The translations under genes and the position numbers were made by a program. Below the pieces are notes generated by a model. It was not told the DNA's origin, searched no databases, and worked only from the letters and a program-made list of their open reading frames with translations. DNA of 5,988 nucleotides, taken from contig JAUXHQ010000128.1 of the NCBI GenBank assembly GCA_030621455.1, positions 1 to 5,988 of the forward strand, given 5' to 3'. Source of the stretch: Deltaproteobacteria bacterium. GTDB lineage: Bacteria; Desulfobacterota; UBA8473. Every line of letters begins with the position of its first letter. Position 1 is the stretch's first letter. Shown here one piece after another: positions 1 through 5,953 of the stretch.

Positions 1-486
1 CCTGTTCACATGATTGAGACCATCAATAAACTCATCAGGACTTCCAGATATCTTGTTCAAGAAATGGGCCGGGAGCCAACACCCGAAGAGATTGCGATGA
101 AGATGGAATTGCCTTTGGAAAAAGTCAGGAAGGTATTAAAGATAGCCAGAGAGCCCATTTCATTGGAGACCCCTATTGGTGAAGAGGAAGACAGTTACCT
201 CGGGGATTTCATTGAGGACAAGAAAATTATAACGCCAAGCGAGGCTGTTATTAATCTGAACCTATCCGAGCAGACGAGAAAAGTGCTTGCCACGCTTACA
301 CCCAGGGAAGAAAAAGTGCTTAGAATGAGGTTTGGGATCGGTGAGAAGGCTGACCACACGCTGGAGGAAGTAGGTCAAGATTTTTCCGTTACTCGGGAAA
401 GAATCAGACAGATAGAAGCAAAGGCCCTGAGAAAATTGCGGCATCCAAGTAGAAGCAAGAGGCTCAAGAGCTTTATAGAAAAATGA
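1..486 (+). CDS. rpoD: RNA polymerase sigma-70 factor RpoD, C-terminal part (5' end outside window)
   Basis: The reading frame is open from base 1 to the TGA at 484-486, so this is the last 161 codons of a longer gene rather than a gene starting at the ATG at position 10. The first visible residues ([11 protein letters not shown]) are the region 2.4/3.0 junction of housekeeping sigma-70. A region 3 helical block follows (about residues 15-60), then region 4, with the HTH segment [20 protein letters not shown] and the ending ALRKLRHP that closes primary sigma factors. Region 4.2 binds the -35 element. Primary sigmas are usually around 600 residues, so roughly the first three quarters are upstream. 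Two promoters in this window, at 500 and 5019, have the TTGACA -35 such a sigma reads. Identification as the primary sigma, rather than RpoS or RpoH, rests on the complete region 3 and the C-terminal signature. Confidence 0.95.
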   Translation, partial: PVHMIETINKLIRTSRYLVQEMGREPTPEEIAMKMELPLEKVRKVLKIAREPISLETPIGEEEDSYLGDFIEDKKIITPSEAVINLNLSEQTRKVLATLTPREEKVLRMRFGIGEKADHTLEEVGQDFSVTRERIRQIEAKALRKLRHPSRSKRLKSFIEK

Positions 487-499
487 ACCATCTTTTTAC

Positions 500-528
500 T
501 TGACAAAGGATGTGAATTTATTTATCTT
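500..528 (+). promoter_or_regulatory. Sigma-70 promoter for the CAU tRNA
   Basis: A consensus -35 TTGACA (500-505) is followed by exactly 17 bases and the -10 hexamer TATCTT (523-528). Transcription would start near 535, about 29 bases before the mature tRNA 5' end. The promoter begins 14 bases after the rpoD stop, so the tRNA has its own start. The same -35/17/-10 combination recurs at 5019-5047. Confidence 0.7.
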
Positions 529-563
529 TTGTCACCCGAAAGGGCTATTATTTTTCCTGAAGA

Positions 564-639
564 GGGCCCATAGCTCAGCTGGAAGAGCCACCGGCTCATA
601 ACCGGTAGGTCCCTGGTTCGAACCCAGGTGGGCCCACCA
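564..639 (+). tRNA. tRNA with CAU anticodon: probably tRNA-Ile2 (lysidine type), otherwise tRNA-Met
   Basis: A complete 76-base cloverleaf. The acceptor stem is 564-570 with 629-635, the D stem 573-576/585-588, the anticodon stem 590-594/602-606 with anticodon CAT at 597-599, and the T arm 612-628 with loop TTCGAAC. The discriminator is A and CCA (637-639) is encoded. A CAU anticodon can belong to initiator Met, elongator Met or Ile2, whose C34 is modified to lysidine by TilS. The fully paired first acceptor pair argues against initiator. Pairs 4:69 and 5:68 are both C-G, the state known as a TilS determinant in E. coli tRNA-Ile2, whereas elongator Met has U-A and A-U there. I therefore lean to Ile2. 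The tRNA itself is certain; the amino acid is not. Confidence 0.93.
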
Positions 640-728
640 ATTATTCTATCCATGATACGAGAGGAGGGTGTTTCTTGAAAAGAACTCTTTATAGATTCAT
701 GGAAGATAAGAGGGAAAAGGGTGAATGG

Positions 729-763
729 AAGTGCACCTTTCAGGTGCACTTTTCTTGTTTTTG
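729..763 (+). terminator. Rho-independent terminator after the CAU tRNA
   Basis: A perfect 10-bp stem, AAGTGCACCT (729-738) against AGGTGCACTT (742-751), with a TTC loop, runs into a T-rich tail (751-763). It ends the single-tRNA transcript begun at the promoter at 500 and separates it from the zinc-ribbon/RNase HI genes. Confidence 0.85.
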
Positions 764-791
764 GGCGATATGAATTGTTTTTCTAGGGGCC

Positions 792-819
792 TATAGGTTT
801 TCATATATGGAAGTCTATA
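792..819 (+). promoter_or_regulatory. 28-base dyad in the leader of the zinc-ribbon gene
   Basis: The two halves of 792-819 pair along their whole length around a central CATATATG, using three G-T wobbles (797/814, 798/813, 801/810). It lies 41 bases before the TTG start at 861. It could be an operator for a dimeric regulator or an RNA hairpin in the leader. No T-tract follows, so it is not an ordinary terminator. No convincing sigma-70 promoter was found between 764 and 848. Confidence 0.3.
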
Positions 820-860
820 CCACAGAATAAGATCGCAGACTTCGGTTAAGGAGGAGGGTA

Positions 861-1571
861 TTGCATCCACAGGTTAGTGTTCTGGTGAAGCTTCAGGCCA
901 TAGATTTGAGCATAGAAAAGATTGAGGAAACGAAAGAGGAGTATCCGAAAAAAACAGAGCTGTTAAAGGAGAATCTGAAGGAAAAGAGAAGGGTAACTAA
1001 TCTGAAGAGGGAGAAACTGGAGAAACTGGAGCAAGACAGGATGCGAGAGGAGAGAATTCTGCAACAGGAGATCCAGAGGATTGAGAAACACGAAGAAAGG
1101 CTGCTGTCCGTCAAGACTAACAAGGAGTATCAAGCAGCGCTGAAGGAGATAGCTCTAGCCAAGGAGTCCAATAGTGAAAGGGAAGACAACATCCTCAATG
1201 TTTTAGAGGAACTTGATGCATTACGAAAAGGATTGGGAGAGCAAGAGAAAGATTGTGAGAAAACATGCAGAGAATTCGAGAAGGAGAGCAATGAACTTGA
1301 AGAGAAACTAGAGAAGTTTGAGAGACAACTCGCACAAGAGACAAGAAGGAGGGAAAAACTTTACTCGGAGATAGATGCTGAGGTACTCCGGATGTACAAG
1401 AATATAAGGAAAGGAAGGCATGGGATCGCCGTTGTCCGGGTAAAAAATGAATTTTGTCAAGGATGTAATATGTATATGCCACCCCAACTCGCCAATGAGG
1501 TACAGAAAGGAATAGATATGGTCTTTTGCCCGAGTTGCAATAGAATCCTTTACTGGAAAAAGAATTCCTGA
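861..1571 (+). CDS. Coiled-coil protein with C-terminal C4-type zinc ribbon (COG1579 / CT398-like family)
   Basis: The start is TTG at 861, chosen because a strong ribosome site AAGGAGGAG (848-856) sits 4-5 bases upstream. The 236-residue product begins with a short segment (VLVKLQAIDLSIEKIEE) typical of this family. A long, highly charged Glu/Lys-rich coiled coil fills about residues 15-165. The C-terminal zinc ribbon has CQGC (Cys199, Cys202) and CPSC (Cys223, Cys226), all four ligands present. Family members include chlamydial CT398 and Helicobacter HP0958/FlgZ, where roles in sigma-54 binding and flagellar or secretion assembly have been described. The function in Desulfobacterota is not settled. 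It is cytoplasmic by appearance, with no signal peptide or membrane segment. The downstream RNase HI and RNase P RNA genes are a recurring neighbourhood and suggest a nucleic-acid-related housekeeping role, which is inference. Confidence 0.88.
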   Translation: MHPQVSVLVKLQAIDLSIEKIEETKEEYPKKTELLKENLKEKRRVTNLKREKLEKLEQDRMREERILQQEIQRIEKHEERLLSVKTNKEYQAALKEIALAKESNSEREDNILNVLEELDALRKGLGEQEKDCEKTCREFEKESNELEEKLEKFERQLAQETRRREKLYSEIDAEVLRMYKNIRKGRHGIAVVRVKNEFCQGCNMYMPPQLANEVQKGIDMVFCPSCNRILYWKKNS

Positions 1572-1635
1572 TTCCAATGGCCCCTAGCACTGAAGCTTGG
1601 GTCATGGGGGATGATAATCGGCTAATCATTGGAAT
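1571..1635 (+). repeat. 9-bp perfect inverted repeat bracketing the zinc-ribbon/RNase HI gap
   Basis: ATTCCAATG (1571-1579), starting on the last base of the zinc-ribbon stop codon, is exactly complementary to CATTGGAAT (1627-1635), 47 bases on. An inner CCCC (1581-1584) can pair with the G-run at 1606-1610. There is no T-tract, so this is not a standard terminator. It may be a leader structure for RNase HI or a chance dyad. Confidence 0.3.
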
Positions 1636-1657
1636 TGTTGATTGATGTGATAAGAGA

Positions 1658-2263
1658 TTGAAGAGAAAAGAAATTCCTGATAGAATAAAGGCAAAGGTAT
1701 TGAAACATCTGGCTGAGAATCTGAGTTTTAGGGACTTGGTTCAGAGATTCCCAATGGTTTCGGCCGGGGATGTCCGGAAGATACTGCACCAGGCAGCAGC
1801 GTTTTATGGAGGTGAAGGGGAGGATCTTGGTTCCCAGGATCTCGATGATTACTTCCTGTACACTGATGGCGCATCCAGGGGAAATCCGGGAGAGGCCGGG
1901 GCCGGGGCTGTGATTCTGGACAAAGATGGTAATGTGGTGAGGGAAGTAACAGAATATCTTGGGGAAAAAACAAACAATACTGCTGAATACCGGGCGCTGA
2001 TACTGGGACTCATGGAGGTCTTGAGGCTTGGAGGCAGCAAGGTTCGGATCTTTTCTGATTCGGAATTGATTGTTAAGCAGGTAAATGGTGTTTATAATGT
2101 AAGAAATCAGGGATTGAAGGTATTGTACAATAATGTGAAGGAATTGCTGGAAAATTTTGTCCGGTATGACATAAGATATATCAGCAGAGAAAAGAATCGC
2201 CATGCTGACAGACTTGCCAATAAAGCCATAGATGAGAGAAGGGGGGAACGCTTTGGTCCTTAG
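1658..2263 (+). CDS. Ribonuclease HI family protein with an N-terminal helical extension
   Basis: The 201-residue product cleaves the RNA strand of RNA-DNA hybrids, acting on R-loops, Okazaki primers and misincorporated ribonucleotides. The RNase H fold starts near residue 65 with YTDGASRGNPG and catalytic Asp70. It continues with NNTAEYRALI (Glu110), FSDSELIVKQVNG (Asp134) and SREKNRHADRLANKA, with His182 and the last acidic ligand Asp184. The full DEDD set is therefore present. Residues 1-60 form a charged, helix-turn-helix-like extension and do not look like the eukaryotic-type hybrid-binding domain. The only possible far-upstream start is the TTG at 1658, because an in-frame TGA lies at 1643-1645. 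The ribosome site there is weak (TAAGAGA), so a later TTG at 1700 is an alternative. It lies 86 bases after the zinc-ribbon gene and 24 bases before the RNase P RNA. Confidence 0.9.
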   Translation: MKRKEIPDRIKAKVLKHLAENLSFRDLVQRFPMVSAGDVRKILHQAAAFYGGEGEDLGSQDLDDYFLYTDGASRGNPGEAGAGAVILDKDGNVVREVTEYLGEKTNNTAEYRALILGLMEVLRLGGSKVRIFSDSELIVKQVNGVYNVRNQGLKVLYNNVKELLENFVRYDIRYISREKNRHADRLANKAIDERRGERFGP

Positions 2264-2287
2264 TGGGACTGTTTAAAAAAAACAAAC

Positions 2288-2806
2288 ATGCTAGAGCAGA
2301 TCAAGTGATCGCTGGTTCAGGCCGTAATGCGGACTGGACGAGAGGAAAGTCCGAGCTCCATAGGGCAGGGTGGTCCGTAACGCGGACTGTCCTGGGAAAC
2401 AGGATAAGGAAAGTGCCGCAGAAAACAAACCGCCCCTGACGGTGGGACTCAACGTATTTGGGTTGCCATCCTGTGGGTAAGGGTGAAACGGTGAGGTAAG
2501 AGCTCACCAGTCCCTGTGGTGACATGGGGAGCTAGGCAAACCCCACCTGGAGCAAGACCAAATAGGTCCCGTCTTCTCCATTATGGAGAACAGAAACGGC
2601 CCGTTCAAGATTTGGACAGTCTCCACTCCGGGGACTTCCGAATGGCGGGACGGGTAGGTCGCTTGAGCCCGCTGGCAACATCGGGCCTAGATGAATGATC
2701 ATTACCCCGGTTAGGGGCTTCGTTGATTTGTCTTAAGACTCTTCTACGGGTCAGTAAAGCGCAACTGATCGGGGAACAGAACTCGGCTTATGATCTGCTT
2801 TAGCAT
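2288..2806 (+). ncRNA. rnpB: RNase P RNA, class A, enlarged
   Basis: This is the catalytic RNA that trims tRNA 5' leaders. P1 pairs 2288-2303 with 2791-2806 (16 pairs, one G-U). P2 pairs 2304-2310 with 2697-2703. The P4 core pairs 2348-2355 (keeping the bulged U at 2350) with 2782-2788. It carries an A-U pair where E. coli has G-C, a compensated change. Other conserved blocks are GAGGAAAGTCC (2342-2352), CTCCATAGGGCAGG (2356-2369), GGTAAGAGCTCACCAG, AGCAAGACCAAATAG, TAGATGAATGA (2688-2698) and ACAGAACTCGGCTTAT (2776-2791). At about 519 bases it exceeds the roughly 380 of E. coli. The extra length is in a branched P16/P17 region (2566-2651) and a P19-position insert (2704-2775). The ends are inferred from P1 pairing; mature ends could be a few bases inside. 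Confidence 0.96.
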
Positions 2807-2813
2807 TTTTATT
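2791..2813 (+). terminator. Terminator formed by the 3' strand of RNase P RNA P1 plus T-tract
   Basis: The 3' strand of P1 (2791-2806) runs directly into TTTTTATT. The long P1 helix could therefore serve both as the closing helix of the ribozyme and as the terminator stem, although its other strand is about 490 bases away. The MITE at 2816 is inserted at the end of this tract. Confidence 0.4.
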
Positions 2814-3001
2814 AAGGCTCTATATGGATTCCAGGTTGGTACTGTAAATCCTCAGTTAAAGGCAAAGCTGATATGTAGGGTGCGTTCCCCGAACGCACCT
2901 ATACAGGCTCGTTCGGGGAACTACAAAAAAATCATTCATTAATTCACAAAAAGCCGGAAATATTGGTCACCAACCTGAAACACATATAGAGCCTTTATTA
3001 A
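2808..3001. mobile_element. 178-bp MITE (ISL3-like ends) with 8-bp target duplication
   Basis: The element itself is 2816-2993. The left end (2816-2840) and right end (2969-2993, reversed) match at 22 of 25 positions and start GGCTCTATATG. Both flanks carry the identical 8 bases TTTATTAA (2808-2815 and 2994-3001), a clear target-site duplication. Ends beginning GGCTCT and an AT-rich 8-bp duplication are the habits of ISL3-family transposons, so the element was probably moved in trans by such a transposase; the family assignment is inference. There is no coding capacity inside. The interior holds two competing hairpins (2879-2899 and 2884-2921). A third copy of the end is at 4889-4912. Confidence 0.87.
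2879..2921. repeat. Overlapping alternative hairpins inside the MITE
   Basis: GGTGCGTTC (2879-2887) pairs with GAACGCACC (2891-2899) around a CCC loop. The same bases also join a longer 12-bp perfect pairing, GTTCCCCGAACG (2884-2895) with CGTTCGGGGAAC (2910-2921). The two structures are mutually exclusive. The A-run follows rather than a T-run, so neither is a + strand terminator. GTGCGTT/AACGCAC palindromes are common in dispersed bacterial repeats. Confidence 0.7.
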
Positions 3002-4468
<1,467 letters not shown>

Positions 4469-4483
4469 TTGACATAAAGTTAT

Positions 4484-4569
4484 GGAGGGATGGCCGAGTG
4501 GTTTAAGGCGGCGGTCTTGAAAACCGTTGACCGAAAGGTCCGTGGGTTCGAATCCTACTCCCTCCGCCA
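4484..4569 (+). tRNA. tRNA-Ser(UGA)
   Basis: An 86-base class II tRNA. The acceptor stem is GGAGGGA (4484-4490) with TCCCTCC (4559-4565), the discriminator is G, and CCA is encoded (4567-4569). The anticodon stem is 4511-4515/4523-4527, with anticodon TGA at 4518-4520. A long variable arm GACC-GAAA-GGTC (4529-4540) is the main SerRS identity feature. It reads UCN serine codons. It follows serS by 15 bases. Confidence 0.97.
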
Positions 4570-4668
4570 CACAAAAATATAAAAAGTAGCAGACAGTATA
4601 GGGAAGAGACGGTATTTTCCGAATCGCATTGATCCAGTTATTTTGACATAGAACCGATAAATATTTAT

Positions 4669-4761
4669 GGAGAGATGGCCGAGCTGGCTTAAGGCGCTCG
4701 CCTGCTAAGCGAGTGTGGGGCTAAAACTTCACCGAGGGTTCGAATCCCTCTCTCTCCGCCA
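4669..4761 (+). tRNA. tRNA-Ser(GCU)
   Basis: A 93-base class II tRNA. The acceptor stem is GGAGAGA (4669-4675) with TCTCTCC (4751-4757), the discriminator is G, and CCA is at 4759-4761. The anticodon stem CTCGC/GCGAG (4697-4701/4709-4713) carries anticodon GCT at 4704-4706. The variable arm pairs 4715-4720 with 4727-4732. It reads AGU/AGC serine codons. It is 99 bases after tRNA-Ser(UGA) and 4 bases before tRNA-Arg. Confidence 0.97.
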
Positions 4762-4765
4762 CTTT

Positions 4766-4842
4766 GCGCCCATAGCTCAGATGGATAGAGCGACGGACTA
4801 CGAATCCGTAGGTCGCAGGTTCGAATCCTGCTGGGCGTGCCA
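4766..4842 (+). tRNA. tRNA-Arg(ACG)
   Basis: A 77-base cloverleaf. The acceptor stem is GCGCCCA (4766-4772) with TGGGCGT (4832-4838), its first pair being G-U. The discriminator is G and CCA is encoded at 4840-4842. The anticodon stem is 4793-4797/4805-4809, with anticodon ACG at 4800-4802. A34 is expected to be deaminated to inosine by TadA so that it reads CGU, CGC and CGA. The tight 4-base gap to tRNA-Ser(GCU) implies one precursor. Confidence 0.96.
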
Positions 4843-4850
4843 GAAAATAT

Positions 4851-4885
4851 AAGGGGTTAGCCAACATTGGTTAGCCCCTTTTTCT
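4851..4885 (+). terminator. Rho-independent terminator of the serS/tRNA cluster
   Basis: AAGGGGTTAGCCAA (4851-4864) pairs with TTGGTTAGCCCCTT (4867-4880) using two G-U wobbles, and the hairpin leads into a T-run (4879-4883). It begins 8 bases after the tRNA-Arg CCA and closes the transcript. Confidence 0.9.
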
Positions 4886-4888
4886 GTT

Positions 4889-4912
4889 GGCTCTATATGG
4901 ATTCCAGGTTGG
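4889..4912. repeat. Solo copy of the MITE left end
   Basis: These 24 bases are identical to 2816-2839, the left terminal repeat of the MITE. The sequence beyond 4912 does not match the MITE interior, and no partner end (CATATAGAGCC orientation) was found downstream to 5071. It is therefore a truncated element or the surviving end of a deleted insertion sequence. Like the full element, it sits just after the terminator of a stable RNA gene. Confidence 0.85.
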
Positions 4913-5018
4913 AAATTTTACGTGACAATCATTTTGATATATTCTTAAACAATTTTTTCACTTACCTTGAATTTTATCCTCGTCCCTAAGCACAATTGCT
5001 GAGGATCCCCCTTTTTGT

Positions 5019-5047
5019 TTGACATTCATTGGTTCCGATGCTATCTT
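5019..5047 (+). promoter_or_regulatory. Sigma-70 promoter for the DUF3842-cooT operon
   Basis: TTGACA (5019-5024), a 17-base spacer and TATCTT (5042-5047). The predicted start is near 5054, giving a leader of only about 18 bases that contains the ribosome site ATAGGGA (5059-5065). The hexamers and spacing are the same as in the tRNA promoter at 500-528. Confidence 0.75.
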
Positions 5048-5071
5048 TTCTTAGGGGCATAGGGATATATA

Positions 5072-5497
5072 ATGCGCATATGTGTTGTTGATGGTCAGGG
5101 CGGTGGGATAGGCAGTACGATCATCAAGAGGTTGAAGAAAGAATTTGAGGAAACGATAGAGATAATAGCATTAGGGACCAATTCTATTGCTACCTCCGCA
5201 ATGATGAAGGCCAGAGCCAATAAGGGCGCAACCGGCGAGAATGCCATAATCAGGACAGTTGCCTCGGCTGATATAATCATAGGGTCTCTCGGGATAATCG
5301 TTGCAAATTCAATGATCGGTGAACTTTCCCCAAAGATGGCCGAGGCTATTGCTTCCAGCCCAGCCAAGAAGTTTCTTTTACCTCTGTTACAAGAGCAGGT
5401 AGAGATTATAGGGGTTACGCTTGAGCCTTTACCCCATATGGTAGAGTCTCTGGTAGCCGGAAAACTAAAGGAGTTGATGAATAATGTGCGAAGCTAA
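5072..5497 (+). CDS. DUF3842 family protein
   Basis: A 141-residue protein of unknown function. It starts at ATG 5072 with ATAGGGA 6 bases upstream. The N-terminus MRICVVDGQGGGIGSTIIKR gives a beta strand followed by a glycine-rich GQGGGIG loop, resembling a nucleotide- or dinucleotide-binding turn. Other conserved-looking blocks are IIALGTNSIATSAMMKA, ATGENAI, ADIIIGSLGIIVANSM and the late EPLPHMVESLV. The length fits the family as I know it. Alternating hydrophobic strands and helices suggest a small Rossmann-like alpha/beta domain; no signal peptide is seen. The hydrophobic segment at about residues 71-82 is more likely a core strand than a membrane helix. Its stop overlaps the next start by 14 bases, so it is co-translated with the CooT-family protein, suggesting a linked role, possibly in nickel handling. 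That role is inference; no activity can be assigned. Confidence 0.85.
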   Translation: MRICVVDGQGGGIGSTIIKRLKKEFEETIEIIALGTNSIATSAMMKARANKGATGENAIIRTVASADIIIGSLGIIVANSMIGELSPKMAEAIASSPAKKFLLPLLQEQVEIIGVTLEPLPHMVESLVAGKLKELMNNVRS

Positions 5498-5675
5498 CGC
5501 GTATTTGGAACGAGACGGCAACGAAGAACTGATCTTGGAGAATGTGGATATTATAGAGCCTGAGAATGGTCAAGTATTCATCAGGAACATCTTTGGAGAG
5601 CAGAAGGTAGTGAACAGCAGGATAAAGAGGATATCCTTGATTGATCATAAGATCATTCTGGAAGAGGTAAACTAG
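5484..5675 (+). CDS. CooT-family nickel-binding protein
   Basis: A 63-residue protein starting MCEANAYLERDGNEELILE. The family hallmark is Cys at position 2, which in Rhodospirillum rubrum CooT provides the nickel ligand of a small beta-rich homodimer. The middle and end (VDIIEPENGQVFIRNIFGEQK, then RIKRISLIDHKIILEE) follow the family pattern. CooT belongs to the accessory proteins for nickel insertion into carbon monoxide dehydrogenase. Members outside cooCTJ loci are common in anaerobes and their clients are unknown. The ATG at 5484 lies inside the end of the DUF3842 gene (14-base overlap, other frame). AAAGGAG (5467-5473) sits 10 bases upstream, within that gene, so translation is probably coupled. 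Older annotations call this family a predicted RNA-binding protein. Confidence 0.88.
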   Translation: MCEANAYLERDGNEELILENVDIIEPENGQVFIRNIFGEQKVVNSRIKRISLIDHKIILEEVN

Positions 5676-5700
5676 GAAAATACACTGAAACAGAAATTTG

Positions 5701-5949
5701 GAAACTTGTCGACCTGTGCAGTTACACAAACCCGGTCTCTTGGAGTGGCTTTGATGATACAGTTAAGCGCCGGCTGCTTGTTTCGTTTGCTTGTTATACG
5801 TAAGGACCTGGCCAACATCCAAATATACATAAGAGACGTATAAACCCATTATACATACAACCTCATGCCAGAATGTAGTTCATAACAAGCAAACGAAATA
5901 AGTAGCCGGCAAGCGGTAAACCTGACCAACTGCATAGGTCGAAACTTGT
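5701..5949. mobile_element. 231-bp foldback element flanked by a 9-bp direct repeat
   Basis: GAAACTTGT occurs at 5701-5709 and 5941-5949, directly flanking 5710-5940. The element ends are inverted: 5710-5723 (CGACCTGTGCAGTT) against 5928-5941, 13 of 14 matched. Inside lies a longer inverted repeat, 5769-5797 against 5882-5910, 27 of 29 matched. The 84-base centre has no usable open frame. This fits a small non-autonomous transposable element with a 9-bp target duplication, inserted about 25 bases after the cooT stop. An alternative is a structured RNA or repeat whose flanking 9-mer is coincidental. The transposase family is not identified. Confidence 0.7.
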
Positions 5950-5953
5950 TAGT

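Noticed and set aside
501..534. TGACAAA/TTTGTCA dyad as an rpoD terminator or operator
   Set aside because: Only 7 bp with a 20-base loop and no T-tract; it overlaps the promoter hexamers, which explain the sequence better.
522..749. Minus-strand frame with GPTWVRTRDL-like protein
   Set aside because: It is the reverse translation of the tRNA at 564-639, a familiar false protein in databases.
1195..1629. Long antisense frame (144 codons) across the zinc-ribbon gene
   Set aside because: It is a shadow of a strongly biased Glu/Lys-rich coding frame, with no plausible ribosome site and low-complexity composition.
2301..2698. Frames on both strands inside 2288-2806
   Set aside because: They lie wholly within RNase P RNA, whose conserved blocks and helices explain the sequence.
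4469..4474. TTGACA right after serS as a tRNA-Ser promoter
   Set aside because: The -10 position would fall inside the tRNA, which starts only 9 bases later. A second TTGACA at 4643-4648 also lacks a correctly spaced -10.
4976..5016. Terminator before the DUF3842 promoter
   Set aside because: ATCCTC/GAGGAT with AGCA/TGCT leaves a 7-base bulge. The stem is weak and the T-run is separated by five C, so it is not called.
5769..5910. Integron attC site
   Set aside because: ATAACAAG beside the arms recalls attC, but the RYYYAAC/GTTRRRY core sites are not at the outer ends, the 84-base loop is poorly placed, and there are flanking 9-bp direct repeats.
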